Source: Chloropicon primus (taxonomy: Eukaryota; Chlorophyta; Chloropicophyceae; Chloropicales; Chloropicaceae). Taken from it: a DNA stretch of 64,000 nt. Location: the NCBI GenBank assembly GCA_023205875.1, contig CP060763.1, positions 1 through 64,000 of the forward strand, given 5' to 3'. The notes under the pieces are model-generated. The model was given only the letters and a program-made list of their open reading frames with translations. It did no database searches and was not told the origin of the DNA. This document shows positions 1 to 9,497 of the stretch, piece after piece (positions within the stretch are counted from its first letter, which is position 1; every line of letters begins with the position of its first letter). Both the position numbers and the translations under genes were made by a program.

Positions 1-567
1 AAACCTAAAACCTAAAACCTAAAACCTAAAACCTAAAACCTAAAACCTAAAACCTAAAACCCAAAACCTAAAACCTAAACCTAAAACCTAAAACCTAAAA
101 CCTAAAACCTAAAACCTAAAACCTAAAACCTAAAACCTAAAACCTAAAACCTAAAACCTAAAACCTAAAACCTAAAACCTAAAACCTAAAACCTAAAACC
201 CAAAACCTAAAACCTAAAACCTAAAACCTAAAACCTAAAACCTAAAACCTAAAACCTAAAACCTAAACCTAAAACCTAAAACCTAAAACCTAAAACCTAA
301 AACCTAAAACCTAAAACCTAAAACCTAAAACCTAAAACCTAAAACCTAAAACCTAAAACCTAAAACCTAAAACCTAAAACCTAAAACCTAAAACCTAAAA
401 CCTAAAACCTAAAACCTAAAACCTAAAACCTAAAACCTAAAACCTAAAACCTAAAACCTAAAACCTAAAACCTAAAACCTAAAACCTAAAACCTAAAACC
501 TAAAACCTAAAACCTAAACCTAAAACCTAAAAACCTAAACCTAAAACCTAAACCTAAAACCTAAAAA
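1..567. repeat. Telomere, C-rich strand, (AAAACCT)n
   Basis: About 80 head-to-tail 7-mers AAAACCT, so the G-rich strand is TTTTAGG. A few units vary: CCCAAAA near 58 and 198, and 6-mer AAACCT units scattered through the array and commoner after 510. The C-rich strand reads 5' to 3' from base 1, which is the orientation expected at the left end of a chromosome. The unit differs from plant TTTAGGG and Chlamydomonas TTTTAGGG. Confidence 0.95.
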
Positions 568-650
568 CCTAACAACCTAACAACCTAACAACCTAACAAC
601 CTAACAACCTAACAACCTACAAACCTACAAACCTACAAGCCTAAACCTAT
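568..650. repeat. Telomere-variant zone (CCTAACAA)6 then (CCTACAAR)3
   Basis: Six exact 8-mers CCTAACAA (568-615) are followed by three CCTACAAA/G units (616-639) and a last CCTAAACCTAT. The blocks look like inner telomere repeats that mutated and then amplified. They mark the junction with the subtelomere. Confidence 0.9.
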
Positions 651-1149
651 GGAAGGACGACCTGGCCAAGGAAAGGAGCCGGAGAACAAAAGAAGCCTAA
701 GAGAAAGACACCGTTGCATCATCCAAGCTTGCCGTGGTGCCTCCGAGTCACCGCGTTTCCTAAAGCCTTGGGAGTCCTAAAACCTAACGCCTAAAAGGCC
801 CTCTCGTGGGTCCGAAGTGCCTTGAGTAGGGTTTGCCCGAGGAAGGAAGGAAGGACGACCTGGCCAAGGAAAGGAGCCCGAGAACAAAAGAAGCCTAAGA
901 GAAAGACACCGTCGCATCATCCAACCTTTCCGTGGTGCCTCCGAGTCACCGCGTTTCCTAAAGCCTTGGGAGTCCTAAAACCTAACGCCTAAAAGGCCCT
1001 CTCGTGGGTCCGAAGTGTCTTGAGTAGGGTTTGCCCGAGGAAGAAAGGAAGGACGACTTGGCCAAGGAAAGGAGCCGGAGAACAAAAGAAGCCTAAGAGA
1101 AAGACACCGTCGCATCATCCAAGCTTTCCGTGGTGCCTCCGAGCCACCG
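651..1149. repeat. Subtelomeric tandem repeat, 198-199 bp, 2.5 copies
   Basis: Units begin with ggaaggacga at 651, 849 and 1048; the third copy stops near 1149. Copies differ at only a few bases. Each full unit holds a degenerate telomere-like core (cctaaaacctaacgcctaaa) and a ggtttgcccgagg stretch. No protein is encoded. The telomeric core inside each unit suggests that telomere DNA was captured when the unit formed. Confidence 0.9.
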
Positions 1150-2291
1150 CAGTTTTCCTTCTAGTATAGGTTTTAAGTGTGATCTGGGTTTTAGTCGGCC
1201 CTAAACCAGGTCGCATAAGACGACGGATTCCAGCAGAAGAGTGGATCAGGGTAAGGTTTACGATTGGACCTCGTTATTCTCTGGTGCCCTAGATTGCACT
1301 CCACCCGGAACAGGTCTCTCCATCACGGACTCCATTCACATAACATCATCATCATCCATGGAGGTATGTGGTTTGGGTTTTAGTGGTCCGACAGATGGAC
1401 CTGTACAGGTTCGACGACGACGGGAACATACACCATATTAGAGGAGTATCCAAATATAAAATACAAGCCGCTTCTGACAAAGTTTTACAGCCATCGGACA
1501 CGAACTGGATCCGTCACTCCACTATTCGTACCAAAAAAGTAGGCCCAAAATGGACAATAAAGGCAACAGAATCATATCATACACACCTACATTGCACAAT
1601 CAAGTCAGCATGTACCAAACCAAGAGGATCCAATGCACGAACAACTACCCATAAACACCTCTCCTTGCCTCCTCTCCTCTCCCACTCTCCTGCATTGCCC
1701 CAAGAACACCTCTCCTCTCTCACCCCTCGACGCCGGTGCCCGGACCCAAGCACACATCATCATCTGGGCCCCTCCTCATATTCCATGTCATCGAGCAAAG
1801 CGACTGAGACGAACGCATTCCAATAACCCCAATTGGACCACAGAGACCCCCAAAACACCTCAAAACCAATCATCTGCCTCCCCGATGGTATCCTCGAGCC
1901 CCTCCACAGGCCCCCCATCAGCGCCCCAATGAGGTTCTCCAAGGCTACGCAGGACACAAAAAGTCACAAAAGAACCCGAACACAGAACACATTCCACCCC
2001 TAAAGTCCTCCCTCCTCCCTCTCCTCCCTCCTCCCCCCTCCTCCTCCTCCTCCCTCGCCATGCCATGGTCTCCTTCCTTGAGTCATGCGCATGACTGCTC
2101 TTGACCCTGACCTCGTTTGGTAACGGACGGCGCGTTCTTCGGCTTGTGGGACGCAAGCGACGACGAGGGCGAGGGCGAGGGCGAGGGTCAGGCTACGCTC
2201 GTCGGGTCGGGTCGGCGCGGTGCTTTGTAACGAGGGGCTTGCGGTGCTGAGACCAAACTCAAACCCAGTAAACCAAGGACTTCACGCAAGG
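1150..2291. other. Gene-free subtelomeric stretch
   Basis: No convincing gene is seen. Short open frames (1241-1441, 1368-1826) overlap in different frames and carry no recognisable domain. One piece near 1396-1480 looks faintly protein-like (YRFDDDGNIHHI) and could be a relic. From about 1990 to 2060 the + strand is pyrimidine-rich (CTCCTCC runs), and a (GAGGGC)n tract lies at 2165-2187 just upstream of the ABC transporter gene. Confidence 0.5.
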
Positions 2292-5200
2292 ATGGGGTTG
2301 GGGAACGGGACGGAGAACAAGGCCCGGAGTCCGGGGTCGGTCGAGATGGAGCCCCCGTCGTCCTCCTCGTTGCCCACCGAGTTGTCCTTCGAGGACGACG
2401 TGGAGAAGGCGGAGTGCGTCCCCTCGTCGGAGGCTCACAAGCTCGTGAGCCTTCGGGAGACCTTCATGCACTTGACGAGGAAGGACGCCTTGCTCCTCGT
2501 GGTGGGAACGATTGCGGCGCTGATGAACGGGGTCGGGGACCCCCTGCTGATCGTGCTCTTCTCCCAGACCCTCTCCAGCATGGTGTTCTCGAGCTTGGAC
2601 GTGATGAGCGGAGCGGCGGCCCCGTCCATGGACGCGATCAACAACCTCGTCCTCACGCTGTTCGGCGTGGGTTGCGCCCTCCTGGTCGTGGGAACGGTGC
2701 AGTACATGTGCTTCACCAGGGTGAGCTCGAGGCTGGCGAGGAGGATGAGGAGGGCCTGGTACGCGGCGCTCATGAGGCAGGACATCTCGTGGTACGACGA
2801 CCCGAAGAACAACCCCGCGGGGCTCGCGGCGAAGATGTCGAGCGCCCTGTTGGCGTACGAGGAGGGCCTCGGGGCGAAGCTCGCGATGGGGATCCAGTTC
2901 TTCTCCGCCTTCCTCGCTTCGATCATCGTGGCCTTGCTGTGGAACTTTTACATCACCCTGATCACCATCGCCCTCATGCCGTTCATCGCGGTAAGCATCA
3001 CGTGGCTCGTGAAGTTGAACAACCAGCAGGCGGAGGTCAAGGACAGGGCGTACTCCAAGGCGGACGCCGTGGCGCACGGGACCTTCTCGGGCCTCAAGAC
3101 CGTGCTCTCCCTCGGAGCATGGAAGCACATGCAGGCAAAGTACGACAGGGCGGTGAGGGAGGCCAGGGACGGGGGGGTCGTCACCTCCCTCAAGCTCGGG
3201 ATGGCGAACGGTGCCATGCTCGCGAGCTTCAACATCACCTTCATGGTGATCGGTCTGTTCTCCGGCTGGGCCCTGCGCAAGGGGGTGGTGGAGACGGGGT
3301 GCGATCCCGCGGACAGCAAGGCGTTTCCGGACTTTCTCGAGGCGTTCAGCATCCCCTGCGACGCCTTGTTTCCCACGGGCAGTTTCAGCGATGGGTTCGG
3401 GGGAACCTCCATCTTCATCGCCATGTGCTGCGTCGCCCAGTCCGGGCAGTTCGCCGGCAGCGTCAGCAGGGCGGTGGAGACGTTCGTGCGGGCGAGGCAG
3501 GCCATCAGGGACGCCGTGGACGTCATCAAGAGGAAGCCGGAGATCAACCACGAGGACGAGACGGGCCTCAAGCCGGAGAAAGTGGAGGGACACATCGTTT
3601 TCGATGGCGTGCACTTCTCTTACCCGACGAGGCCGGGCATCAAGGTGTGCGAGAACATGTGCCTGGACCTCGAGCCCGGCACGACCCTGGCTCTCGTCGG
3701 GGCCTCGGGAAGCGGCAAGTCCACCGTGGTGCAACTGATGCAGAGGTTCTACGACCCCTCGCGGGGTCGCGTCCTGCTGGACGGCAACGACATCAAGGAC
3801 CTGAGCGTGAGGTGGCTGAGGCAGAACATCGGGCTCGTGGGTCAGGAGCCCGTCCTGTTCGGCCGCCTCACGATCGCCGAGAACATCGCTCTTGGGGTCA
3901 AGTCCGCGGGGAGGGAGGTCACCCAGGCCGAGATCGAGGAGGCCGCCAAGATGGCCAACGCTCACGGCTTCATCATGGACTTCAAGGACGGGTACCAGAC
4001 CGATGTTGGCTTTGGAGGCTCCCAGCTGAGCGGCGGCCAGAAGCAGAGGATCGCGATCGCGAGGGCCCTGATCCAGAAGCCCCGGATCTTGCTCCTGGAC
4101 GAGGCCACCTCCGCCCTGGACAACAAGAGCGAGAAGGTTGTTCAGGAGACCCTGGACAAGCTTCTCGAGTCGGGAAACAACAGGACCACCATTGTCATTG
4201 CCCACAGGCTCTCCACCATCAGGACCGCGGACGTCATCTGTTACGTGCAGCAAGGGGAGGTCGTCGAGAAGGGGTCTCACGAGGACTTGATGCGGATCCC
4301 AAAGGGTCGCTACCGTGCCCTGGTGGAGGAGCAGGACAAGAAGAAGAAGGCCGTGACCTTCGACAGGTCGAGCAATTTCGTTTCGAGGTACTTCTCGAAG
4401 AATGGTCTCGGGGGGCTGTGTTTGAGCGCGGACGCCCCGCTCGAGAGGGACGATTCCATGGGAGAGACCATCAAGAAGCTGACGTCCAAGGAGAAGGGGA
4501 ACGCGGAAAAGTTGTGGAGATCTGACGACGTCTCGGGCAGGACGATGATGATGCAAAGGACGATGGGCAGCGGTAGCCTCGCGGGTGCGCTGGGTGAATT
4601 GCACGCCAGCAGTTACAACAAGAGGATCTCCGGCAGCACCCACATGGTGCTTAACCCGACGGAGGCCAGGATGGGACTGCACTCCGCGATTCACACCCTG
4701 AATTCGGTGGGCCACATCCCGATGCTCGGCATTGTCGCCGACCCCCCCGATGTTGGTGGATCCCCGACGCGCAGGCTTGGAACCCTGCGGTTCACCTTCC
4801 GGTCCCCCTCCTTGCGGGCGGCCCAGGAGGCGGAGGAAGGCGCGAAGAAGGTCCCCTGGTCCAGAATAGCCGCCCTGAACAAGCCAGACACCTGGTACTT
4901 GGTGCTTGGCGTCTTCAGCGGGGCCTTGGTCGGGTCCGTGTTTCCCGCGTGGGGGTACATCTTCGCCTCGATGATCTCCACCTTTTTCCTTCCGGTGCTC
5001 AAGTGCAACGACGAGACATCCCCCCTCTCCAGCGGCTTGCCGCCGGGTGCCATTCCCCCCGCGCTCGGCGGGCCGTTCGACACATGCGAGGAGTACCTGA
5101 ACACCAAGGGCGACCAGATCTGGGACAAGCTCGTGGAGAATTCTTACCTTTGGCTGGCCCTGGCGGTGGTCTCATTCGGTTCCAGCACGGGCATGTTCTA

Positions 5201-6752
5201 CGGATTCGGGGCGGCTTCCGAGAACCTTGCCTACCGGGTCAGGAACATGATGTTCGGCGCCTACCTCAGGCAGGAGCCCGGGTTCTTCGACATGCCAGAG
5301 AACGCGGTGGGCGCGGTCACCAGCAGGCTGGCGAATGACGCCACCAAGCTCAAGGCCAAGACAGGGGAGCCCATGCAGCAGGTCGTGATCACCTTCTTTG
5401 GATTGCTTCTTGGGCTCCTTCTCTCGTTCGTGTACGCGTGGATGGTGGCCCTCGTGGCCCTGGGCGCCCTGCCCTTTCTCGGTTTCGCGATGGCGATGCA
5501 GACCTCCTACATGTTCGAGGGCGGCAAGGGGGAGGGCGGGGACTCCGACCTCAGTGCCGTGGCCGGCGAGAGTCTCACCGCCATGCGCACGGTGGGGGCC
5601 CTCGGCCTCGAGCCCCACTTCACGGAGGAGTACGACGCCATGGTGGCGGGAGAGGCCAATGAGACCGGTTTCCTTGGCCTGATGAAGAAGGGCCTCGTCT
5701 TTGGCTTCAGTAACGGCCTGCAGATGTGGACGTTTTGCCTGCTCCTTTGGTTTGGGGGGTATTGCATCACTTACGAGGGCCTGACTTACGAGGACTTTGC
5801 CATCTCGATGCTCAGCTTTTTTTTCGGGCTCTGCGGGCTTTCCCTTGCCGCGACCGGTCTCACCGACTCCAAGGAGGCCGTGCAGGCCATGGGCAACATC
5901 TTCGCAGTTCTGGACAGGCAGACGAGAATAGACCCGATGGAAAAGTCTGGCAGCAAGCCCAAGGAGGGGGCCCGGGGCGCCGTGTCCCTGAACAGGGTGC
6001 AGTTCACTTACCCCGCGAGGCCGGACAGCGTGGTGTGCAAAGCTCTGACGATTCGCGTCAAGCCCGGCCAGAAGGTCGGTCTCGTGGGCCCCAGCGGATC
6101 GGGCAAGTCCACCACGATCCAGATGATCGAAAGGTTCTACGATCCGGATGACGGCAAGGTTAGTTTCGACAAGAGGGACGTGAGGAAGCTCAACTACGGG
6201 TGGCTGCACAACCACATCGCCCTCGTCGGGCAGGAGCCTGTTCTCTTCGGCTCGCACTCGATCGCGGAGAACATTGCCATGGGGTACAACAACAGGCTCG
6301 GGGTCAGGGGAGCCCGGTGTCCGATGGATGAGATCGTCAAGGCGGCGACCCTCGCGAACGCTCACGACTTTATCCAGGACCTTCCCTTCGGTTACGACAC
6401 CCAGTTGGGAGCGGGGGGAACCCTCCTGAGCGGGGGGCAGAAGCAAAGGATAGCGATCGCGAGGGCCCTGATCCAGAAGCCCAAGGTGCTGCTGTTGGAC
6501 GAGGCCACCTCCGCCCTGGACACCGCCAGCGAGGCCGTCGTGCAGAAGACTCTCGACAGGCTCATCATGGAGTGCGAGATGACGACCGTGGTCATCGCTC
6601 ACCGGCTCTCCACGGTGAGGAACATGGACGTCATCTTCGTCGTGGACGAGGGCAAGGTCGTGGAGTCCGGCAGCCACGACGACCTCATCAAGTTGAGGGG
6701 GCTGTACCACGCCCTCGTCCAGTCCTCCGGCAGCGACGGGGACCAGAAGTGA
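2292..6752 (+). CDS. ABCB-type full ABC transporter (P-glycoprotein/MDR family)
   Basis: This 1486-residue integral membrane ATPase has the duplicated TMD-NBD-TMD-NBD layout of ABCB full transporters, which export hydrophobic compounds or lipids. The first nucleotide-binding domain has Walker A GASGSGKS (about residue 470), signature LSGGQKQR (579) and Walker B ILLLDEA (599). The second has Walker A GPSGSGKS (1266), signature LSGGQ (1379) and Walker B VLLLDEA (1399). All catalytic motifs are intact and both H-loops lie in IAHRLST. A long charged linker (roughly 690-870) joins the halves. The open frame runs back to a GTG at 2220, but 2292 is the first in-frame ATG. There are no introns. It is the first gene inside the subtelomere. 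Substrate cannot be told; ABCB is secure. Confidence 0.96.
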   Translation: MGLGNGTENKARSPGSVEMEPPSSSSLPTELSFEDDVEKAECVPSSEAHKLVSLRETFMHLTRKDALLLVVGTIAALMNGVGDPLLIVLFSQTLSSMVFSSLDVMSGAAAPSMDAINNLVLTLFGVGCALLVVGTVQYMCFTRVSSRLARRMRRAWYAALMRQDISWYDDPKNNPAGLAAKMSSALLAYEEGLGAKLAMGIQFFSAFLASIIVALLWNFYITLITIALMPFIAVSITWLVKLNNQQAEVKDRAYSKADAVAHGTFSGLKTVLSLGAWKHMQAKYDRAVREARDGGVVTSLKLGMANGAMLASFNITFMVIGLFSGWALRKGVVETGCDPADSKAFPDFLEAFSIPCDALFPTGSFSDGFGGTSIFIAMCCVAQSGQFAGSVSRAVETFVRARQAIRDAVDVIKRKPEINHEDETGLKPEKVEGHIVFDGVHFSYPTRPGIKVCENMCLDLEPGTTLALVGASGSGKSTVVQLMQRFYDPSRGRVLLDGNDIKDLSVRWLRQNIGLVGQEPVLFGRLTIAENIALGVKSAGREVTQAEIEEAAKMANAHGFIMDFKDGYQTDVGFGGSQLSGGQKQRIAIARALIQKPRILLLDEATSALDNKSEKVVQETLDKLLESGNNRTTIVIAHRLSTIRTADVICYVQQGEVVEKGSHEDLMRIPKGRYRALVEEQDKKKKAVTFDRSSNFVSRYFSKNGLGGLCLSADAPLERDDSMGETIKKLTSKEKGNAEKLWRSDDVSGRTMMMQRTMGSGSLAGALGELHASSYNKRISGSTHMVLNPTEARMGLHSAIHTLNSVGHIPMLGIVADPPDVGGSPTRRLGTLRFTFRSPSLRAAQEAEEGAKKVPWSRIAALNKPDTWYLVLGVFSGALVGSVFPAWGYIFASMISTFFLPVLKCNDETSPLSSGLPPGAIPPALGGPFDTCEEYLNTKGDQIWDKLVENSYLWLALAVVSFGSSTGMFYGFGAASENLAYRVRNMMFGAYLRQEPGFFDMPENAVGAVTSRLANDATKLKAKTGEPMQQVVITFFGLLLGLLLSFVYAWMVALVALGALPFLGFAMAMQTSYMFEGGKGEGGDSDLSAVAGESLTAMRTVGALGLEPHFTEEYDAMVAGEANETGFLGLMKKGLVFGFSNGLQMWTFCLLLWFGGYCITYEGLTYEDFAISMLSFFFGLCGLSLAATGLTDSKEAVQAMGNIFAVLDRQTRIDPMEKSGSKPKEGARGAVSLNRVQFTYPARPDSVVCKALTIRVKPGQKVGLVGPSGSGKSTTIQMIERFYDPDDGKVSFDKRDVRKLNYGWLHNHIALVGQEPVLFGSHSIAENIAMGYNNRLGVRGARCPMDEIVKAATLANAHDFIQDLPFGYDTQLGAGGTLLSGGQKQRIAIARALIQKPKVLLLDEATSALDTASEAVVQKTLDRLIMECEMTTVVIAHRLSTVRNMDVIFVVDEGKVVESGSHDDLIKLRGLYHALVQSSGSDGDQK

Positions 6753-6840
6753 AGTGAAGTGAAGTGAAGAGAAGTGAGGAGGAGGTCCTTTTCGAGAGAT
6801 AGTTCAACATCATTTTTTAACAATCCATCACGTCATCCTA

Positions 6841-7452
6841 TCACCCACCCACCGCTGTCTGCTCGCTTCCGGAACTCCCCTCGTCCTCCTTGTGGCTACC
6901 GTACTCGGCCGCATAGTCCTCCCTCAAGCCACTCGCCTGGAGCTGGGCGTTCACCACCTCGATAGCCGCGCTCAGGGCCTCCCTGAACCTCCTCTGTGCG
7001 TTCCTCAGCGCGGGGGTCGGCATTCCTGAGAAGCACTTGAGCGCCTCCTCGCGTCTCCCCTCCTCCTCCTCCTCCTCCTCCACCAGTACACACCTCCTCC
7101 CCATCCCGCGCCCTCCCTCCATCTTCACTCTCACCGGCGTCGTGGTCGTCGTCCTCGTCCGCAGGGCCAAGGCGCCGTCGTTGTACCTGTGCGCTCCGTA
7201 GAGAGACGACGCCATCCCACCGGAAGACAACTTGCACGACACCAGTGCCTCCCTCGCTACCCTCAACGCAGACTCCAATCCCTTCTCCTTGTCCTGTTCC
7301 TTGTCCTGTTCCTGTCCTCGTCCTTGTTTGTCGGCAAGGTGAGCGGAAGAAGAGGAGGAGGAGGTCCCTCGTGATGCGAGGATGCGGTCATTAGCGAGGA
7401 GGCACCGCACCAGCCTCTCCTCCCTCGTCCTCGCCTCCTTCTGGCTCGGCAT
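6841..7452 (-). CDS. Hypothetical protein, charged, 203 aa
   Basis: I do not recognise this protein. From the first in-frame ATG (7452) it runs 203 residues. It has a basic N-terminus, a Ser-rich run, a charged QDKEQDKEKG segment, then predicted helices (LESALRVAREALVSCK), a Glu run, and a C-terminal helix around ALRNAQRRFREALSAAIEVV. Alternating hydrophobic spacing in the two helical parts is protein-like, which favours a real gene over a chance frame. The frame stays open upstream to 7596 without an ATG, so a spliced 5' exon is possible. It converges on the ABC transporter gene, ending 88 bp past that gene's stop. Low sequence complexity keeps confidence moderate. Confidence 0.5.
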   Translation of the reverse strand: MPSQKEARTREERLVRCLLANDRILASRGTSSSSSSAHLADKQGRGQEQDKEQDKEKGLESALRVAREALVSCKLSSGGMASSLYGAHRYNDGALALRTRTTTTTPVRVKMEGGRGMGRRCVLVEEEEEEEGRREEALKCFSGMPTPALRNAQRRFREALSAAIEVVNAQLQASGLREDYAAEYGSHKEDEGSSGSEQTAVGG

Positions 7453-7565
7453 CCTCTTCACTCCGCCTCGGCGCCTCGGCTGGCGAATCCCTTCTTCTCC
7501 TGGGGAACCAGGCGCCCTCGGCTCCTGATGTAACGCTTGAGGCGGAGGAGGAGGAGCTTGAGGAG

Positions 7566-7895
7566 GGGAGGGAAGCAAGGCACAATCAAGAATCAATCAA
7601 GAATAACAAGAAAGGCATCTCCCTCTGCCTCCCTTGCTCTCCCTTGCTCTCTCTCTCTGTCTGGCGATCCACTGATCACCTGCTTGCTGCACAGGTACCG
7701 GGCCGGGGAGACTGAGAAGCTGGTTGTGGGAGGGAAGCAAGGCACGACCGAGAATGACAAGCAAGGCATCTCTCTCTCCCTCTGTCTCCCTCTGCCTGGC
7801 ACTCCACTTGATCAGTGGGGTGGGGATCACCTTCACCGCCGGGCTGGGGACCGCCGAGGGAGACTGACTGAGAAGCTGGTTGTGGGAGGGGACGG
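7566..7895. repeat. Intergenic near-tandem duplication, period 156-162 bp
   Basis: The phrase gggagggaagcaaggcac occurs at 7566 and 7728, and a truncated form (gggagggg) at 7884. The second and third are preceded by the same gagaagctggttgt. Between them lie pyrimidine-rich tracts and diverged matching segments (ggcatctccctctg / ggcatctctctctc). No gene is seen in 7453-7953. Confidence 0.75.
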
Positions 7896-7953
7896 ATGGC
7901 AATAATAAGTGAAGGATGTATGAAATAATGTTAAGTTAGGGTCCGGAACCGCC

Positions 7954-8766
7954 TCATCCCAAAGAATGTCTCATGATCTTGGCACCGCCCTTGAGGACGT
8001 GAGCCCCGACCTTGGCTTCGCCTCGGCCAATGGCCCTCTCGAGGTCGTTCCCGCTCACTGCGCCCTTGATCGCAGTCTGGACGCCGCGGCCAACGCCGTG
8101 CGCACCCGCCCGGGCAATGTCCTCGCCCGCGTGGAAGACGCGTGGGTGGAAGTTCTGAAGCTTCCGCCCGAAGGGAGTCGCGGCCCTCATCAGGTTCAAG
8201 CCTCCCCTCGCCACGTTGGAGCCAAGCTTGAACTCGGCCTGCCCGAGGCCCCTCTCGAAAGGGTTGCCATCGACCAATCCTTTCAACCCGGTGGCGATGC
8301 CGCGGGCCGCGCCGTGAGCTCCGAAGTTCGCGATGTTCCCGCCCGCCTGGAAGACGTTGGGGTGCCAGCCGCCCAAGAGCTGACGGCCGGCCAGCTCGGC
8401 GTCCTCGTCGACCACCTCCTGGAGCTTGCGCCCGAAGGGAGAGAGCTCGTGGGAGAGCTCGTAAGCGGCGCCGATCTGCTTGTCGACCCCGTTCTTGAAC
8501 TCTGCCTTCCCAATTTCATACTCCAAAGGATTCTGGTCCACCACGCCCTTCAGTCCGGTCGCGATTCCCTTGGCCGCGACCTCCTGCCCGTACTTGGCGA
8601 GCTCCGCCTCATCGTGCCAGCCGTGACGGACGAGGTCATTCGCGACCACTGCATCGGCGTGCGCGCTGGCGGATTTGGCGGACACCCCGAGGAGGAGCAT
8701 CACTCCGAGAACAATCGCCTTGACGTTCTTCGACATGCCTCTGGTTTCGGAACCCAACATGATCAT
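7954..8766 (-). CDS. Secreted protein with three internal ~75-aa repeats
   Basis: A 270-residue protein; an internal ATG at 8736 would give 260. It begins with a clear signal peptide: hydrophobic core AIVLGVMLLLGV, likely cut after SASA. The mature part is three related units, each with a WH or FHP start, an AG..IA..GAHG segment, RG(I/V)xTxxKGxVxxN, E...G.AE.K.G, and between units the linker PFGRKLQ. The third unit is shorter and more diverged. I do not recognise the family. High Ala/Gly and amphipathic spacing suggest helices. A TATA box lies about 115 bp upstream. It is divergently paired with another small signal-peptide gene at 9235, whose mature region begins with a similar SAH and has a similar AGRQ motif. 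No transmembrane or GPI signal is seen. Confidence 0.8.
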   Translation of the reverse strand: MIMLGSETRGMSKNVKAIVLGVMLLLGVSAKSASAHADAVVANDLVRHGWHDEAELAKYGQEVAAKGIATGLKGVVDQNPLEYEIGKAEFKNGVDKQIGAAYELSHELSPFGRKLQEVVDEDAELAGRQLLGGWHPNVFQAGGNIANFGAHGAARGIATGLKGLVDGNPFERGLGQAEFKLGSNVARGGLNLMRAATPFGRKLQNFHPRVFHAGEDIARAGAHGVGRGVQTAIKGAVSGNDLERAIGRGEAKVGAHVLKGGAKIMRHSLG

Positions 8767-8880
8767 CTTGCTCGCTCGGTGTTCGCTGTCGTTGTTGTTT
8801 GTGGTGATAATCTTTAACGGTTTTGTTCTTGTTCGACGTCGATCAGTCTTCTTCTGGCCGAAAAAGGAAAGGAGGATGGT

Positions 8881-8890
8881 CTTATATACC
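8881..8890 (-). promoter_or_regulatory. TATA box of the secreted repeat-protein gene
   Basis: On the minus strand the sequence reads GGTATATAAG, a near-perfect TATA element about 115 bp upstream of the ATG at 8766. This leaves room for a short 5' UTR. Clear TATA boxes are uncommon in this window, so this gene may be strongly or conditionally expressed. Confidence 0.65.
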
Positions 8891-9234
8891 CCTCTGACAG
8901 ACGAGTGACTTTTTGGCGGTGGTCTCCCTCCTCACGGGTCACTCTTTCGGTCACCTTTCCTTGGAGAGGAGACAACACCATCTCCTCCTCTCCCCTCTTT
9001 GATCACCAACATCACGAAATCCAAATGCAGCAGCATGCGTGATCACGTGTCCCCGAGATGGAGATGGGGACGCGCTTGCTTCATTCATGTGTGAGACCAT
9101 CCGTGTGCCGCGGCGCACACAAGAAAGAGAACGCAGGAGGCGACCCACCCACGCACCAATCCATTCAATTACGAAACGCAAAACTCGAAGAAACGAAAAC
9201 TCGTCCAACTCAGGAAGGAAGCGAAGCAGGAGCG

Positions 9235-9414
9235 ATGTTCAAGACACAGTTCGTATCGGTTGCGATGGCCGGGGTGGGATTGCTGCTGGTTTTGGGGTTG
9301 GCCGCGAGCAAGGTGAGCGCCCACACGGAGGAGGCTGACGTTGCTGGGCGACAGGCGTTGGAGTCCTCCGCTCTGGGTTTCGCGATTTTGGGTTTCGCGA
9401 TGATGTCAACGTGA
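9235..9414 (+). CDS. Small signal-peptide protein, 59 aa
   Basis: The ATG at 9235 opens a 59-residue frame. It has a basic start (MFKTQF), a hydrophobic core (VGLLLVLGLAAS) and a likely signal-peptidase site at KVSA/HTEEAD. The rest is VAGRQALE followed by a second hydrophobic patch (ALGFAILGFAMM). The mature product would be about 35 residues, or the second patch could anchor it in a membrane. It is transcribed divergently from the repeat-bearing secreted protein at 7954-8766 and shares the SAH cleavage region and the AGRQ motif. It could be a trimmed paralogue or a co-regulated peptide. The 10-mer TTGTATAATA lies 15 bp after the stop and could help form the mRNA end. Confidence 0.55.
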   Translation: MFKTQFVSVAMAGVGLLLVLGLAASKVSAHTEEADVAGRQALESSALGFAILGFAMMST

Positions 9415-9497
9415 GCAGCTAGAGCTCGTTGTATAATACTCGCCAAATCGTTATTCTAAAAAATTTACCAAGCATTTTACCACCGCCTTCCTCCTCC

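Noticed and set aside
1241-1826. Two overlapping frames with a protein-like piece YRFDDDGNIHHI
   Set aside because: Too short and in different frames, with no supporting splice sites; could be a relic but cannot be shown from the sequence.
2220-2291. GTG-initiated N-terminal extension of the ABC transporter
   Set aside because: GTG is not a normal start in nuclear genes and the extension is not conserved-looking; ATG 2292 was used. The same reasoning was used for SEC24, the ankyrin-kinase, the lipase and the Fused-like kinase.
2259-6710. Long antisense and alternate frames inside the ABC transporter (818 aa at 2259-4715 minus, 703 aa at 2414-4525 plus, 512 aa at 5172-6710 minus)
   Set aside because: They are GC-rich shadow frames of a clear ABCB gene, with biased composition and no domain.
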